The notes under the pieces are model-generated. The model did not search any database, had not been told where the DNA came from, and worked only from the letters and a program-made list of their open reading frames with translations. A stretch of DNA of 64,000 nucleotides, taken from Treponema maltophilum ATCC 51939. GTDB taxonomy: Bacteria > Spirochaetota > Spirochaetia > Treponematales > Treponemataceae. Every line of letters begins with the position of its first letter. Positions within the stretch are counted from its first letter, which is position 1. Both the position numbers and the translations under genes were made by a program. The stretch is from the NCBI RefSeq assembly GCF_000413055.1, contig NZ_KE332518.1:931583-995582 (forward strand), given 5' to 3'. Of the stretch, positions 32,892-42,809 are shown piece after piece.

Positions 32892-35292
32892 GGAAGATTG
32901 GAACCGCAAATGGGAAAAAGAGCCGGCCGGTTCTTCTTGGGATACGCTCGAAGAAAAACCGACGCGCAAAAGAGCCCCATCAAAAACGGACTCAAGCGAA
33001 AGCTCCGTGAGCGCAAAAAAGTCTTCATCGTCCGTGCGGACCTCTGCGCGTAAAACCGCCGGCGGGACTGTAAGTTCCGGCTCCGGAGAAAAATACGCCG
33101 GTATCGGAAGCGGTATGTTTGCCGGCAGCGGAACGACTCGTTCCGGCAGTGCCGATACCGAATCCGCGGGTGCGCGTGCATCAAGCGCCGCTTTTTTGGG
33201 CGGAAGCTCGTTTTTCGGGCCGCCCGGCGGTTCCGACGGTTCGGGTACTCAATCCGGCGCCGGCGGGATCGGGGGCGCAAACAAACCTCCTAAAAAAGAT
33301 AAAAAGCGCGTTCTCGCCGTTATTGTAATTGCGGCGGCCGTCATTGCGCTTTTTTCGGTTACGTTCATCGTCGCTTCCGCCGTGCGCGGCTGTCGGCAAA
33401 AAGACGGACTGAATGTTTTAAGTTCCGCCGAGCGGGAAAATACGCTTACGCTCGTAAAGCGCTATATCGAACGCGGCGAATACGACCGCGCGATGAATCT
33501 GCTCGATCAATTGCTTATTCAAAATGCCGACGATGCCGAGGCGCTCGCTTTAAGCGACCAAATCCTTGCGCTCAAGGCCGGGCAAAAACCGAAAGACGGT
33601 TCCGTAAATAATTTGAGCCTCGATACGAGTCAAATCGAAAAAGCCGTCGACCGTTTGGCTCAGGAAAACGCACGGGCGGCGCGCGAAAACGCAAAGAGCG
33701 CGGCGGCTCTGACCGAAGCGATGAAAAAACAGGAAGAACAAAAGCGTGCCGAAGAAGAACGGCTTGCAGCGCAAAAACGCGCTCAGGAACAGGCCGCGCA
33801 GGAAGAAGCAAAACGCAAAGCATACGAGCAGGAATTGGCGAAGAAAAACGCGGAACTACAAAAGCTTATTGCGCGCATAAACGACGAAGTCGCATCGGGA
33901 AAAGCGGGCATACTTTCCGGCCGCTATGATGACGGCTTAAAGCATTTTAAAACCGCCGATTCCCTTCTTCCGCAGGATCAAAAGGAATTTTCCGGCGGAA
34001 AACTTGCCGAAATTGCGGGAGTTTTATCTTCGGCGGCGCAAAACGAACCGGATAAAAACAAACAAACGCTTTTGAAAAACGAAGCCGTCAATTATGCGAA
34101 AAAAAGTTTAGCGCTGACCCCCGACAATGCACTGTCGCACTACGTATTGGGAAAGGCCGCTGCCGATGCGAAAAATTATCAGGAAGCCCTGAAAGAATTT
34201 ACGCTCGCGGTTCAAAAGGACGCTTCGAATCCTTTATATTTTTATGAATTGGGTAAAGTTCAGTATACGATGAAAAAATACAGCGAAGCGCGTTCTTCGT
34301 TCGAATCTTCGGCAAAATTCGATCCCTCGTTTTATCAGGCATGGTTCAATGCCGCCTTGGCGTACAACCGTTTAGGCAGAATCGACGATGCGATGGGGGC
34401 TTTACGCAAAGCCGTTTCGGTCAACGCCCAGTACGATACCGCATGGCTGCAGCTTGCACGCTTTCAAGTGCAAAAAAACGACGGCAGCGGGGCAATCGCT
34501 TCATACAACAAAGTGCTGGGAATAGATTCGTCGAACATACACGCTTTGCGCGAATTGGGCTCTTTGTACGGAACGCAGCAAAATTATGCCGAAGCCGAAA
34601 AATACTTCCGCCGTGCGCTGAGTTATGCCGACAAGGATCCGGTTACGAATTACAATTTGTCGACTGCCCTGTTCGGACAAAAAAAATACGACGATGCGCT
34701 CGGCTATGCCCAAAAGGCGGTATCCTCCGACGCGCAAAATGCCGTGTACCGGTACAACCTCGGTTTGATCCACGAAGCTTTGGGGCATTTTGACGAAGCG
34801 GTTAAGTCTTATGCCGCGTCGCTTAAAATCGATCCGAATCATGTTAAGGCGAATATCAACTTGGGCAAATTGTACCTCGACGGCGGCGATATAGAAGGCG
34901 CTTTGGCGCATTTGACAAAGGCCGTAAGTCTTGATAAAAGCAGTTTTGAAGCCGTCAACAACTTGGCCGGCGCGTATTTGGCAAAAAAAGATTACGACAA
35001 TGCGGTAACGTATTTTTTAGCCGCTCTGAAGCTTGAACCGAGGAACGAAACGGCAAAAATGAATTTGGCCGGCGCTTATGCTTCGGCAAAGCAGTACGAT
35101 GCGGCAAAAACGCTGTACACCGAGATTTTGCAGCGCAATCAAAACAACCTTGAAGCCTACGTGGAACTGGCGAAGGTGTGTATCGCGCTTCAGGACAACG
35201 CCGCGGCCGAAAAGTATTTGGTTACCGTGCAGGCAAAGGATGCTTCGTTCCGCAAAGCGGAAGTTTCTTCACTGCTCGCATCGATCCGTTAA
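32863..35292 (+). CDS. Large TPR protein with central membrane helix
   Basis: 809 residues from ATG 32863 with AAGGAG upstream, inside the end of the previous gene. Residues 1-140 are charged, then Ser/Gly-rich and unstructured. A membrane helix follows (VLAVIVIAAAVIALFSVTFIVAS, about 147-169). A coiled coil lies at about 260-345. At least ten TPR units then run to the C-terminus (for example NPLYFYELGKVQYTMKKYSE). Topology suggests a cytoplasmic N-terminus and an extracytoplasmic TPR array. It is a scaffold candidate; no enzyme domain is seen. Confidence 0.82.
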   Translation: MSTKKLNYNKEDWNRKWEKEPAGSSWDTLEEKPTRKRAPSKTDSSESSVSAKKSSSSVRTSARKTAGGTVSSGSGEKYAGIGSGMFAGSGTTRSGSADTESAGARASSAAFLGGSSFFGPPGGSDGSGTQSGAGGIGGANKPPKKDKKRVLAVIVIAAAVIALFSVTFIVASAVRGCRQKDGLNVLSSAERENTLTLVKRYIERGEYDRAMNLLDQLLIQNADDAEALALSDQILALKAGQKPKDGSVNNLSLDTSQIEKAVDRLAQENARAARENAKSAAALTEAMKKQEEQKRAEEERLAAQKRAQEQAAQEEAKRKAYEQELAKKNAELQKLIARINDEVASGKAGILSGRYDDGLKHFKTADSLLPQDQKEFSGGKLAEIAGVLSSAAQNEPDKNKQTLLKNEAVNYAKKSLALTPDNALSHYVLGKAAADAKNYQEALKEFTLAVQKDASNPLYFYELGKVQYTMKKYSEARSSFESSAKFDPSFYQAWFNAALAYNRLGRIDDAMGALRKAVSVNAQYDTAWLQLARFQVQKNDGSGAIASYNKVLGIDSSNIHALRELGSLYGTQQNYAEAEKYFRRALSYADKDPVTNYNLSTALFGQKKYDDALGYAQKAVSSDAQNAVYRYNLGLIHEALGHFDEAVKSYAASLKIDPNHVKANINLGKLYLDGGDIEGALAHLTKAVSLDKSSFEAVNNLAGAYLAKKDYDNAVTYFLAALKLEPRNETAKMNLAGAYASAKQYDAAKTLYTEILQRNQNNLEAYVELAKVCIALQDNAAAEKYLVTVQAKDASFRKAEVSSLLASIR

Positions 35293-35395
35293 GCTGTTGC
35301 AAAAGCCGGTTCTTAAAATGCGGCACCCTTTTAGGACGCCGCGGCCGGCGGCAAAAAAGACGTAGAAGCGATATTTTGGTTTGCCAAAATTCGCT

Positions 35396-35427
35396 ATAAA
35401 AGATGTACACGGAAGTACATCTTTTAT
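35396..35427. terminator. Bidirectional terminator between the TPR and mutL genes
   Basis: Perfect 13-bp stem (35396-35408 with 35415-35427), loop ACGGAA, ending TTTTAT on one strand and TTTTAT on the other. It lies between convergent genes. Within 35293-35430 there are also two weaker inverted repeats, at 35319-35341 and 35367-35395. Confidence 0.85.
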
Positions 35428-35430
35428 GCA

Positions 35431-37431
35431 TTATTCGGTGCGGCGCACGGCACGGAACAATTCTTCTTTTGTAATCTTTGTCCAAATCGGGCGGCCGTGA
35501 GGGCAGTGCGGATCTTTTAAATTGAATATGTCGAATAAAAGCCGTTGTGCGGTAAGCGGATCCAAAACGTGTCCGTCTTTCACGGCCGCCCTGCACGAGC
35601 TGGTCGCCGCGATCGAGCGGATTATTTCGTCCGGGGCGATGCGCTTGTCCAGCAAATCTTTTTGCAGATCGCGTTCCGTTCCGTGCCATTTTATCGGCAC
35701 CGATTCTACTTCCCAGCGCCCCGATCCGCAATTTTTCATCGTAAAGCCCGCTTTATGCAATGAAGGAACAAGCGACTCAAGGTAGCGGTCGTCGTCTTCG
35801 CTTGCCGTTTCTATAACGAGGGGAACGAGAAGCGCCTGTTTTTCTCCGGCCGTTTCCAAAAACCGTTCGAAAAGAAGGCGCTCATGTCCGGCATGTTGAT
35901 CGACAAGGTATAAATCGCCGTCTTTTTCGGCTATTAAAAAAACGCCCAATGCCGAGCCGATAAAGCGCAGGTTGTTCGCTGCACTTGTGCCGGCGCTTTC
36001 GGCTGAGTCCGTGACTTCGGCCGTATCGTACGCCGCGTTTTCACCGGCTTTGTTGCCGATTTGCGTGTGGCGGTCTGCGTTAAAAAAGGCGGCTTCGGCA
36101 AGGCTACGCGCACCGTTTGCGGATCCCGTATAATCGGCATAATCGGAAGCGTGTTCCCGTTCGCAGGCTTTCCCGGATCCGAAAAAGCCGTCATTAAAAA
36201 AATCGCCGTACAAAGCAGAGTTCCGCGGTTCGGCGCGGGTCGCACCGGATGATTTGGAGAACCGCATCGGGTCGGAGGACATTTTTACGGCCGCTTCGCT
36301 TACGTTTTCGCGCGAAAGCTCATGGATGCTTAGATCGCGGTAAAAATTGCGCACGGCGGAACTTATGCCGTGATGGACGGGGCCGATATCTTTAAAGCGC
36401 ACCTCTTTTTTTGCCGGGTGAATGTTGAAGTCCACAAGGGACGAATCGATGTTTAAAAACAAACAGGCGATCGGATGAGTTCCGTTCGGAAAATATCCTT
36501 CGGCGCCGTAATCGATTGCCTGCAAAAGGGCGTATTCCTGAACGCGTCTTCCGTTTACGAATACGTACATGAGTTTGCGGTCGCTGCGGTACATGCCGCT
36601 TTCGCCCAAAATAATCGAAAAGGACCACGCGGGCGAGGCGGGGGAAACGGCGGCCGCACCGGCTCCCTGCGGCACATTTTTTGCGGCCCGATTTTCGGCG
36701 TCTGCGGAATGTTCGGCGGCATTTTTACCGTCGTGCGAGCGTATTTCGTAAAACAGCGGAAGGTTTTCGTTCATTTCAAGCGCGCTGCAAAAACGCTGCA
36801 CGGGCGTTTGCCCCGCGGGAAAGTCGAAGCGGATTTTGGAATCGCAAATGAGGCGGAATGCTCTATCGGGAAAGGGGAGACTTTTGTCGATGAATACCTG
36901 TTTGCATAAAGCGGTTTCCGCTTGTGCCCGTTTTAAAAAACGGTGCCGTGCGGGAAAGTTTTCAAACAAACCGCGGCACACGGCGACGGTTCCTGCGGGA
37001 AGGGAAGCGGGGCCTATAAACTGCTTGTTGTCCGGCCCGGTTTCGAGGTGCCACGCTTGGCCATTTCTGCACGCCGTAATTTCCAAACGGCTGACGGCCG
37101 CAATCGATGCAAGCGCTTCGCCGCGGAAGCCGAGCGTCGTCAAGTGTTCAAGGTCGCCGTCGGAAACGATTTTGCTGGTTGCATGGGGAAGGGCGCACAG
37201 TTCGACGTCTTCTTTTGTCATGCCGCAGCCGTTATCGGCAACGCGGATAAGGCTTGTGCCGCCCGATTCTATTTCGGCGGTAATGCGCGAAGCGCCCGAA
37301 TCCACCGCATTGTCCAAAAATTCGCGCAAAACCGCGCAGGGGCGGTCGATAACCTCTCCGGCGGCTATTTTACGCGCAACCTCCGGCACAAGCGTTTTAA
37401 CGGGACGGAATTCTATGTCGTTTTCACTCAT
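35431..37431 (-). CDS. mutL: DNA mismatch repair protein MutL
   Basis: 666 residues. The GHKL ATPase has KIAAGEVIDRPCAVLREFLDNAVDSGAS, VADNGCGM and GFRGEALASIAAVS. The dimerisation C-terminal domain carries DQHAGHERLLFERF, the endonuclease metal motif found in MutL proteins of species lacking MutH, plus a terminal CPHGRP. It should nick the daughter strand after MutS recognition. The linker (residues about 350-470) is low-complexity. It lies 18 bases downstream of xseB in the same direction. Confidence 0.96.
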   Translation of the reverse strand: MSENDIEFRPVKTLVPEVARKIAAGEVIDRPCAVLREFLDNAVDSGASRITAEIESGGTSLIRVADNGCGMTKEDVELCALPHATSKIVSDGDLEHLTTLGFRGEALASIAAVSRLEITACRNGQAWHLETGPDNKQFIGPASLPAGTVAVCRGLFENFPARHRFLKRAQAETALCKQVFIDKSLPFPDRAFRLICDSKIRFDFPAGQTPVQRFCSALEMNENLPLFYEIRSHDGKNAAEHSADAENRAAKNVPQGAGAAAVSPASPAWSFSIILGESGMYRSDRKLMYVFVNGRRVQEYALLQAIDYGAEGYFPNGTHPIACLFLNIDSSLVDFNIHPAKKEVRFKDIGPVHHGISSAVRNFYRDLSIHELSRENVSEAAVKMSSDPMRFSKSSGATRAEPRNSALYGDFFNDGFFGSGKACEREHASDYADYTGSANGARSLAEAAFFNADRHTQIGNKAGENAAYDTAEVTDSAESAGTSAANNLRFIGSALGVFLIAEKDGDLYLVDQHAGHERLLFERFLETAGEKQALLVPLVIETASEDDDRYLESLVPSLHKAGFTMKNCGSGRWEVESVPIKWHGTERDLQKDLLDKRIAPDEIIRSIAATSSCRAAVKDGHVLDPLTAQRLLFDIFNLKDPHCPHGRPIWTKITKEELFRAVRRTE

Positions 37432-37449
37432 CGTATGCGCTCCCGTGTT

Positions 37450-37686
37450 TTATTCGTCGTTCAGCGAACTGAATAAATCGAGTTCCGGCTTTTCGTCGAT
37501 TTCCGTCGGACGGTTTATAAGCTGCTGAATTTTTCCCTCGATTTTATCCAATTCTTTTTCCATGCCCTTTGCAAGCGTGATGCCTTCTTCAAAAAGTTTC
37601 AACGCATCTTCGAGTTTGATGTCCGTTTTTTTTATTTCCGTTCCGAGCTGTTCAAGCCGTTCAAGTCTTTGTTCGAAATTTTTCAT
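37450..37686 (-). CDS. xseB: Exodeoxyribonuclease VII small subunit
   Basis: 78 residues, normal for XseB, with the conserved FEQRLERLEQL...LEDALKLFEEGITLAKGMEKEL helical pattern. It forms the helical partner of XseA and is 24 bases downstream of it. GGGAGAA precedes the ATG. Confidence 0.93.
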   Translation of the reverse strand: MKNFEQRLERLEQLGTEIKKTDIKLEDALKLFEEGITLAKGMEKELDKIEGKIQQLINRPTEIDEKPELDLFSSLNDE

Positions 37687-37710
37687 ATTTTCTCCCGATT
37701 AGGCGCGCTT

Positions 37711-38928
37711 TTACAACGAGGCGAGCGCCGCCTTTTCTTTTGTCGCAACGACGACGTTTACACTTCCCTTTGCGGGACGCACAACAAGGTTTTGTCCTTC
37801 TTTTGTTTGATTTGCGTCGCGGATCACTTGTCCCGTCGCGGCGTCGGTAACGACCGAGTACCCGCGCGCCAAAATACTGTGCGGATTTGCCGCTTCCAAA
37901 TCGCGCCGCGCAAGATCGATGCGTCGCTTCGCCTCATCGACGCGGGTTTGCACGGATGCGAGCAAAGCTTCCTTTGCGTCGTCAAAACGCTGCAAAAGCG
38001 GCTGTTCGACGGTTCTGAAACGAAGCTCGAGGTTTTCCGCGGAAAACGATTTTACCAAAAGGCGCATATTTTGTACACGGCTTTTTACCGCGTCGCATAA
38101 GGCGCTTTTTGTTGCCGCGATATTATGAATAATGTCGTCGAGTACGGGAACCGTCAGTTCGGCCGCCGCAGAAGGAGTGGGGGCGCGCACGTCCGCGGCA
38201 AAATCGCTTAAAGCCCAGTCGATTTCGTGCCCGACAGCCGATACGGTCGGAATTGAAGATGCGGCAACGGCGCGTACGACGGCTTCTTCGGAAAAGGGCA
38301 AAAGGTCTTCGAGCGAACCGCCTCCGCGTCCGACAATCAGAACGTCCGCCAGAGAAAACATATTTGCGCGCTTTATTTGAGAAGCGATTTGTTCGGCCGC
38401 ATCGGCTCCCTGCACGGCGCAGGGCAGCACGGTAACCGACACTTTGGGATTACGCCGTTTTGTAATTTGCAAAATGTCGCGCAGGGCGGCTCCGGTCGGG
38501 CTTGTTACAACGCCGACGCATGCGGGGAAAAAGGGCAGGGGGCGCTTTTTTGCGCTGTCGAACAAACCCTCGGCTGCAAGTTTTTGTTTGCGCTCTTCGA
38601 TCAATTTAAGGATATCGCCCGCACCGGCTTCTTCCATGCGCTCAACAACGATTTGATAGCTTCCGCGAAGCGCATATACCGAAAGCGAACCGCTTACGCG
38701 CACTTTCATTCCGTCGCGGGGAACAAAGGGCAGCGTTCGCGCTTTCCCTTTAAACAGTACCGCCTGAATGGCCGATGTTTCGTCTTTGAGCGTAAAATAG
38801 ATGTGTCCCGTGCTGGAAGGCCGATAGTTCGAAATCTCGCCTTCAACGGTCAGCGCCGAAAACGAGGTTTCGATAAGCTCTTTAAGAATTTCGGTAATCT
38901 GCGTTACGCTGAAAACCTGCGTTTCCAT
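37711..38928 (-). CDS. xseA: Exodeoxyribonuclease VII large subunit
   Basis: 405 residues from ATG 38928 (the frame opens five codons earlier at TTG; GGGAGGGG lies eight bases before the ATG). The N-terminal OB fold has SVTQITEILKELIE and GEISNYRPSSTGHIYFTLKD. The catalytic core has GVVTSPTGAALRDI, VLIVGRGGGSLEDLLPFSEE and VSAVGHEIDWALSDFAADVRAPTPSAAAE. A coiled coil and a short C-terminal strand follow. It degrades single-stranded DNA to oligonucleotides. Confidence 0.95.
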   Translation of the reverse strand: METQVFSVTQITEILKELIETSFSALTVEGEISNYRPSSTGHIYFTLKDETSAIQAVLFKGKARTLPFVPRDGMKVRVSGSLSVYALRGSYQIVVERMEEAGAGDILKLIEERKQKLAAEGLFDSAKKRPLPFFPACVGVVTSPTGAALRDILQITKRRNPKVSVTVLPCAVQGADAAEQIASQIKRANMFSLADVLIVGRGGGSLEDLLPFSEEAVVRAVAASSIPTVSAVGHEIDWALSDFAADVRAPTPSAAAELTVPVLDDIIHNIAATKSALCDAVKSRVQNMRLLVKSFSAENLELRFRTVEQPLLQRFDDAKEALLASVQTRVDEAKRRIDLARRDLEAANPHSILARGYSVVTDAATGQVIRDANQTKEGQNLVVRPAKGSVNVVVATKEKAALASL

Positions 38929-38952
38929 GACTGCCCCTCCCAAAGCAAATCT

Positions 38953-40689
38953 CTACCGGTATTCCATAATGCACGCTTGGTGCGCTTGCAAAATGCCGGA
39001 TGCGGGATCGTGTTCCGTGTTGGCGCACAGGATCTTTACCGCGCGCGAGGCAAGAAAGGTTTGTAACTCCTTGTTTAAGCGCACGTCTTTTGCGTTAAAA
39101 TTCAGCAGCACCAGGCAGTTTTGCTCCGAAAGCGTGCGCGTATACGCGAACACGTTTTTGGGGCTTTTTATGCGTTTGAACGCGCCGTTCAAAAGGGCGG
39201 GACTTTGTTCACGGAGCGCGATGAGCGTTTTGTAAAAGGCGAATACGGAATCGGGCCGCGCCCTTTGTTCCTGCGCGTTTATATACCGATAGTTTTCGTT
39301 TACGCCGATCCACGGTTTTCCCGTTGTAAAACCCGCTTCTTTTTCCGCCGACCACTGCATGGGCGTGCGCGCGTTGTCGCGCGATGTTTTTAAAATCAGC
39401 TTCCATGCCGTCTTTTCGGGAAAATGCATTTTGCGCATAAGGCGGTAAATGTTGAATGTTTCAAGATCGCGGAAATCTTCGATGCGCGTAAAGCCGCCGT
39501 TTGTCATGCCCAATTCCTGACCTTCGTATACGTACGGCGTTCCTTTCAGCGTAAAAAGCATACAGGCGGTCAATTTGGCAAAGCGCTCGAGTGCGTCTTT
39601 TGCGCCCGGTTTATTCAATTCGTCAAGACTTCCGGTAAAAGAGCCGTAGCGGCTTACCGTGCGCGGCTGGTCGTGGTTTTCAAAATAGTTTGCGTTCCAG
39701 CCGACTTCGTTTTGCCATTTTGCAAGGACGGAAAAAAGCCTTTCGGGTTTGAACGGAATTTTAAGCCACTTGTTGTTTATACTGTCGGCATCCATGTGGG
39801 CAAACGAAAAGACCATGTCCAATTCGCCGCGGCTTTCGCCGCACAAATCGTTCGCCATCGCAGGCGTTACGAGCACGGTTTCGCCGACGGTAAAGCAGTC
39901 GTAGTTCGAAAAAACGGTGCGCCGCAGTTCGCGTAAAATACTGTGGCAGCCTTGCTGCGAGAGATAGTGTTCCCGTCCGGTGAGAATGAGCCGCTTTTTG
40001 CCGTTTTTTAAACTCGTTTTGTAAATGACGTTTATAACGTCGCAGCGGAAGCCCGCAATGCCCATGTCGAGCCAGTATTTTAAAATACTTTGAATTTCCC
40101 GCATTACTTTGGGATTTTTCCAGTTCAAATCGGGCTGTTTTTTCGAAAAAAGGTGCAGGTAGTATTGGCCGGTCGTTTCGTCTTTTTCCCACACCGGTCC
40201 GCTGAAAAAGCTTGTCCAGTTGTTCGGCATTTTGCCGTCTTTGCCGCTTTGCCAAATGTAATAGTCGCGGTACGGATCGTCGACGCCGCTGCGGCTTTGT
40301 TTAAACCATTCGTGTTCGTCGGACGTATGATTTATAACCAAGTCCATGACGATTTTTATGTCGCGTTTTTTCGCTTCGGAAATTAAGCGCTTCATGTCCG
40401 AAAGCGTTCCGAAGTCCGGGTGGATATTGCGGTAATCGCTGATATCGTACCCGTTGTCGTCGTTCGGGGAACAATACACCGGCGAAAGCCAAATGATTCC
40501 TATGCCCAAGTCGGCAAGATAATCGAGTTTTGAAATAATGCCTTTAAGGTCGCCTATGCCGTCGCCGTTCGAATCGCAAAAGCTGCGCGGATAAATCTGA
40601 TACACCGTCCGCGTTTTCCACCACGGAAGTCCGTTTTGCGTTTCGGTTCTTTTTTTCGATTTCGGAGTAAAAAACATACCGTCCCCCAT
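38953..40689 (-). CDS. GH13 oligo-1,6-glucosidase/alpha-glucosidase
   Basis: 578 residues, a classic GH13_31-like enzyme. Conserved regions are WWKTRTVYQIYPRSFCDSN, MDLVINHTSDEH, GFRCDVINV (nucleophile Asp), TVGETVLVTP (acid/base Glu) and ENHDQPR. It would hydrolyse alpha-1,6 or alpha-1,4 glucosides from starch or isomalto-oligosaccharides. It has no signal peptide, so it is cytoplasmic. Start ATG 40689 is used; a second ATG at 40677 has GGGGG just before it and could be the real start. It ends 24 bases before xseA. Confidence 0.93.
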   Translation of the reverse strand: MGDGMFFTPKSKKRTETQNGLPWWKTRTVYQIYPRSFCDSNGDGIGDLKGIISKLDYLADLGIGIIWLSPVYCSPNDDNGYDISDYRNIHPDFGTLSDMKRLISEAKKRDIKIVMDLVINHTSDEHEWFKQSRSGVDDPYRDYYIWQSGKDGKMPNNWTSFFSGPVWEKDETTGQYYLHLFSKKQPDLNWKNPKVMREIQSILKYWLDMGIAGFRCDVINVIYKTSLKNGKKRLILTGREHYLSQQGCHSILRELRRTVFSNYDCFTVGETVLVTPAMANDLCGESRGELDMVFSFAHMDADSINNKWLKIPFKPERLFSVLAKWQNEVGWNANYFENHDQPRTVSRYGSFTGSLDELNKPGAKDALERFAKLTACMLFTLKGTPYVYEGQELGMTNGGFTRIEDFRDLETFNIYRLMRKMHFPEKTAWKLILKTSRDNARTPMQWSAEKEAGFTTGKPWIGVNENYRYINAQEQRARPDSVFAFYKTLIALREQSPALLNGAFKRIKSPKNVFAYTRTLSEQNCLVLLNFNAKDVRLNKELQTFLASRAVKILCANTEHDPASGILQAHQACIMEYR

Positions 40690-40730
40690 TTACAAGCAGT
40701 ATAGGCGAATTTATGCCGAAACGCAAGTCG

Positions 40731-40888
40731 GTATGAAATTGCACATCCTTGTGCAATTTCATACCCGAGTTTTTCTTCGAAAAACTCGCAAGTCATACAA
40801 CTTTTCCGCCCTCCGTGGCGGCTATCGTATTGCACATCCTTGTACAATTTCATAGCCGAGTTTTTCTTTGAAAAACTCGCAAGTCATT
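40731..40888. repeat. 91-bp tandem pair of hairpin repeats
   Basis: Unit 1 contains a perfect 15-bp stem (40731-40745 with 40750-40764) and a second stem 40766-40788. Unit 2 repeats the pattern at a spacing of 91 bases with one mismatch in the first stem, and ends in a stem near 40856-40880. Both end CGCAAGTCAT. The gene-free 40690-40953 also holds a stem-loop just after (40889-40911). The promoter of uppP lies downstream. Confidence 0.75.
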
Positions 40889-40914
40889 GGTACCGAATAT
40901 TAATCGGTGCCGAA

Positions 40915-40943
40915 TTGTTTTTTTACCCGATTTGTGGTAAAAT
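40915..40943 (+). promoter_or_regulatory. Promoter of uppP, nearly leaderless
   Basis: TTGTTT at 40915-40920, 17-bp spacer, TAAAAT at 40938-40943. Ten bases separate it from the ATG at 40954, so the mRNA leader is about four bases. No Shine-Dalgarno is seen. Confidence 0.6.
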
Positions 40944-40953
40944 CGAATTCGTT

Positions 40954-41799
40954 ATGCAAATGCCGTCTTTTTTTGAAATCGTAAAAATTCTTGTTATTGC
41001 CCTTGTCGAAGGCGTAACCGAATGGCTGCCGGTGAGCAGTTCGGGACACATGCTTTTGGTAGACGCTTTTTTGCCGCTTAAAGCGAGCGCCGAATTCAAA
41101 TCGCTGTTTTTTATCGTTATACAGCTTGCCGCCGTGTGCGCCGTTATAGTGCTCTTTTGGGAAGATATGTTTCCGTTCCGCTTCGGTAAAGAAAATATCA
41201 AAGAAAAAACCGTCGTACAAAAAGACATTTTCGTTTTATGGTTTAAAACGCTTATCGCCTGCATACCCGGCGCGGCTGCCGTCTTTTTATTCGGCGACTT
41301 TATCGAAGCGCATTTACAAACACCCGCCGTCATTTCCTGCGCTCTTATCTTTTACGGTATTTTATTCATCGTCGTGGAACGGATAAACGAAAAGCGTTCC
41401 GCCCGAATCGAACAGCTTTCGGCAATCGATTATAAAACCGCCTTTATCATAGGGCTTTTTCAAGTGCTGTCGATAATTCCCGGCACTTCCCGTTCGGGCG
41501 CGACCATTATCGGCGCCCTGCTTATCGGCGTATCGCGGCAAGCCGCCGCAAGCTTTACGTTTTTTTTGGCCGTTCCCGTTATGCTCGGTTCAAGTTTGTT
41601 AAAACTCTTAAAATACGGCGGCTCCCTCAGCGCACACGAAGCGATCCTTTTGCTGACAGGCTGCGCCGTATCTTTTGCCGTTTCGCTTGCCGCAGTAAAG
41701 TTTTTAATGAGCTATATTAAAAAGCACGATTTTAAAGCGTTCGGGCTGTACCGCATTGCGCTCGGCCTTATCGTTTTGTTTGCGCTTAAAATTGTGTAA
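40954..41799 (+). CDS. uppP: Undecaprenyl-diphosphatase UppP (BacA)
   Basis: 282 residues from ATG 40954; the open frame begins 38 codons higher but within repeats and the promoter. Family motifs are ALVEGVTEWLPVSSSGHMLL (E19 and E23) and PGTSRSGATIIGALL near residue 175. About eight membrane helices. It dephosphorylates undecaprenyl pyrophosphate to recycle the lipid carrier for cell-wall synthesis. Length is normal. The Fic gene follows 11 bases on. Confidence 0.95.
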   Translation: MQMPSFFEIVKILVIALVEGVTEWLPVSSSGHMLLVDAFLPLKASAEFKSLFFIVIQLAAVCAVIVLFWEDMFPFRFGKENIKEKTVVQKDIFVLWFKTLIACIPGAAAVFLFGDFIEAHLQTPAVISCALIFYGILFIVVERINEKRSARIEQLSAIDYKTAFIIGLFQVLSIIPGTSRSGATIIGALLIGVSRQAAASFTFFLAVPVMLGSSLLKLLKYGGSLSAHEAILLLTGCAVSFAVSLAAVKFLMSYIKKHDFKAFGLYRIALGLIVLFALKIV

Positions 41800-41810
41800 G
41801 GCCGGCGCCG

Positions 41811-42809
41811 ATGAATGAACCGCCGTTTAAAATTACATCGAAAGCTATAAATCTTATTTCTCAAATATCCGAAAAAATCGGAGAAATCCGTAATTTGGAA
41901 GAACATTTGCATAGCGTGCAGCTTAGGAAAGAGAATCGCATTAAAACAATTCATTCGTCGTTGGCGATTGAAAATAATTCTCTGAGCATTGAGCAAATAA
42001 CGGCGATTGTTGACGGAAAAAAAGTGTTCGGCCCTCCGAATGAGATACGGGAAGTAAAAAATGCAATACAGGCATACGATTTGCTTTTAAATTTGAATCC
42101 GTACGAAGAAAAAGATTTGTTAAAAGCGCACAGTCTTATGATGGACGATTTGGTAAAGCGCAGCGGAAAATACAGAAAGGGCGGAGTCGGTATTTTTGAC
42201 GGGCACGATGTAGTTCATATAGCTCCTCCTGCCGACAGAGTTCCCGTCTTAATGGCCGATTTATTTGAATGGCTGAAAGTGAGCGACGTCCACCCCCTAA
42301 TTAAAAGCTGCGTATTTCACTATGAATTCGAATTCATCCACCCCTTCGAAGACGGCAACGGCAGAATGGGGCGATTATGGCAAACGGTAATTCTTAAAGA
42401 GTGGAAGACTGTGTTTGCATGGCTTCCGATTGAAACTTTAATAAAAGAAAGACAAAATGAATATTATCAAGCGCTTGCTTTAAGCGATGCGCGTTCGGAC
42501 AGTACGGATTTTATTGAATTTATGCTTTCGGTTATCTTGCATACAATAGACACAATTGTTGATAATCAGGCAAAGATTACTCAAAAGATTTCTGTAAAGA
42601 TTACTCTAAATCAAAAGAAAATCATACGGGAAATAGAGAAAAATCCGTACATTACGCAAGCAGAACTTGCCGAAGCGGTCGGTATTGCACGCTTGAATAT
42701 CATCAAAAATATGAAAAAGCTGCAAGAACAAAACATACTCAAACGTATCGGCGCCGATAAAAACGGTTATTGGCAGATTGCCGACGGTGCCTCAGCGATT
42801 ATATATTGA
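41811..42809 (+). CDS. Fic-domain protein with winged-helix tail
   Basis: 332 residues. The Fic motif is HPFEDGNGRMGR with His177 as the catalytic base, so AMPylation or a related transfer is expected. An inhibitory helix precedes it with the S-x3-E-N pattern at S50, E54 and N55, the class II arrangement. A C-terminal winged helix (NPYITQAELAEAVGIARLNIIKNMKKL) suggests DNA binding or self-regulation. The base composition is AT-rich. It overlaps the ABC-F gene by 11 bases, convergently. Confidence 0.9.
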   Translation: MNEPPFKITSKAINLISQISEKIGEIRNLEEHLHSVQLRKENRIKTIHSSLAIENNSLSIEQITAIVDGKKVFGPPNEIREVKNAIQAYDLLLNLNPYEEKDLLKAHSLMMDDLVKRSGKYRKGGVGIFDGHDVVHIAPPADRVPVLMADLFEWLKVSDVHPLIKSCVFHYEFEFIHPFEDGNGRMGRLWQTVILKEWKTVFAWLPIETLIKERQNEYYQALALSDARSDSTDFIEFMLSVILHTIDTIVDNQAKITQKISVKITLNQKKIIREIEKNPYITQAELAEAVGIARLNIIKNMKKLQEQNILKRIGADKNGYWQIADGASAIIY

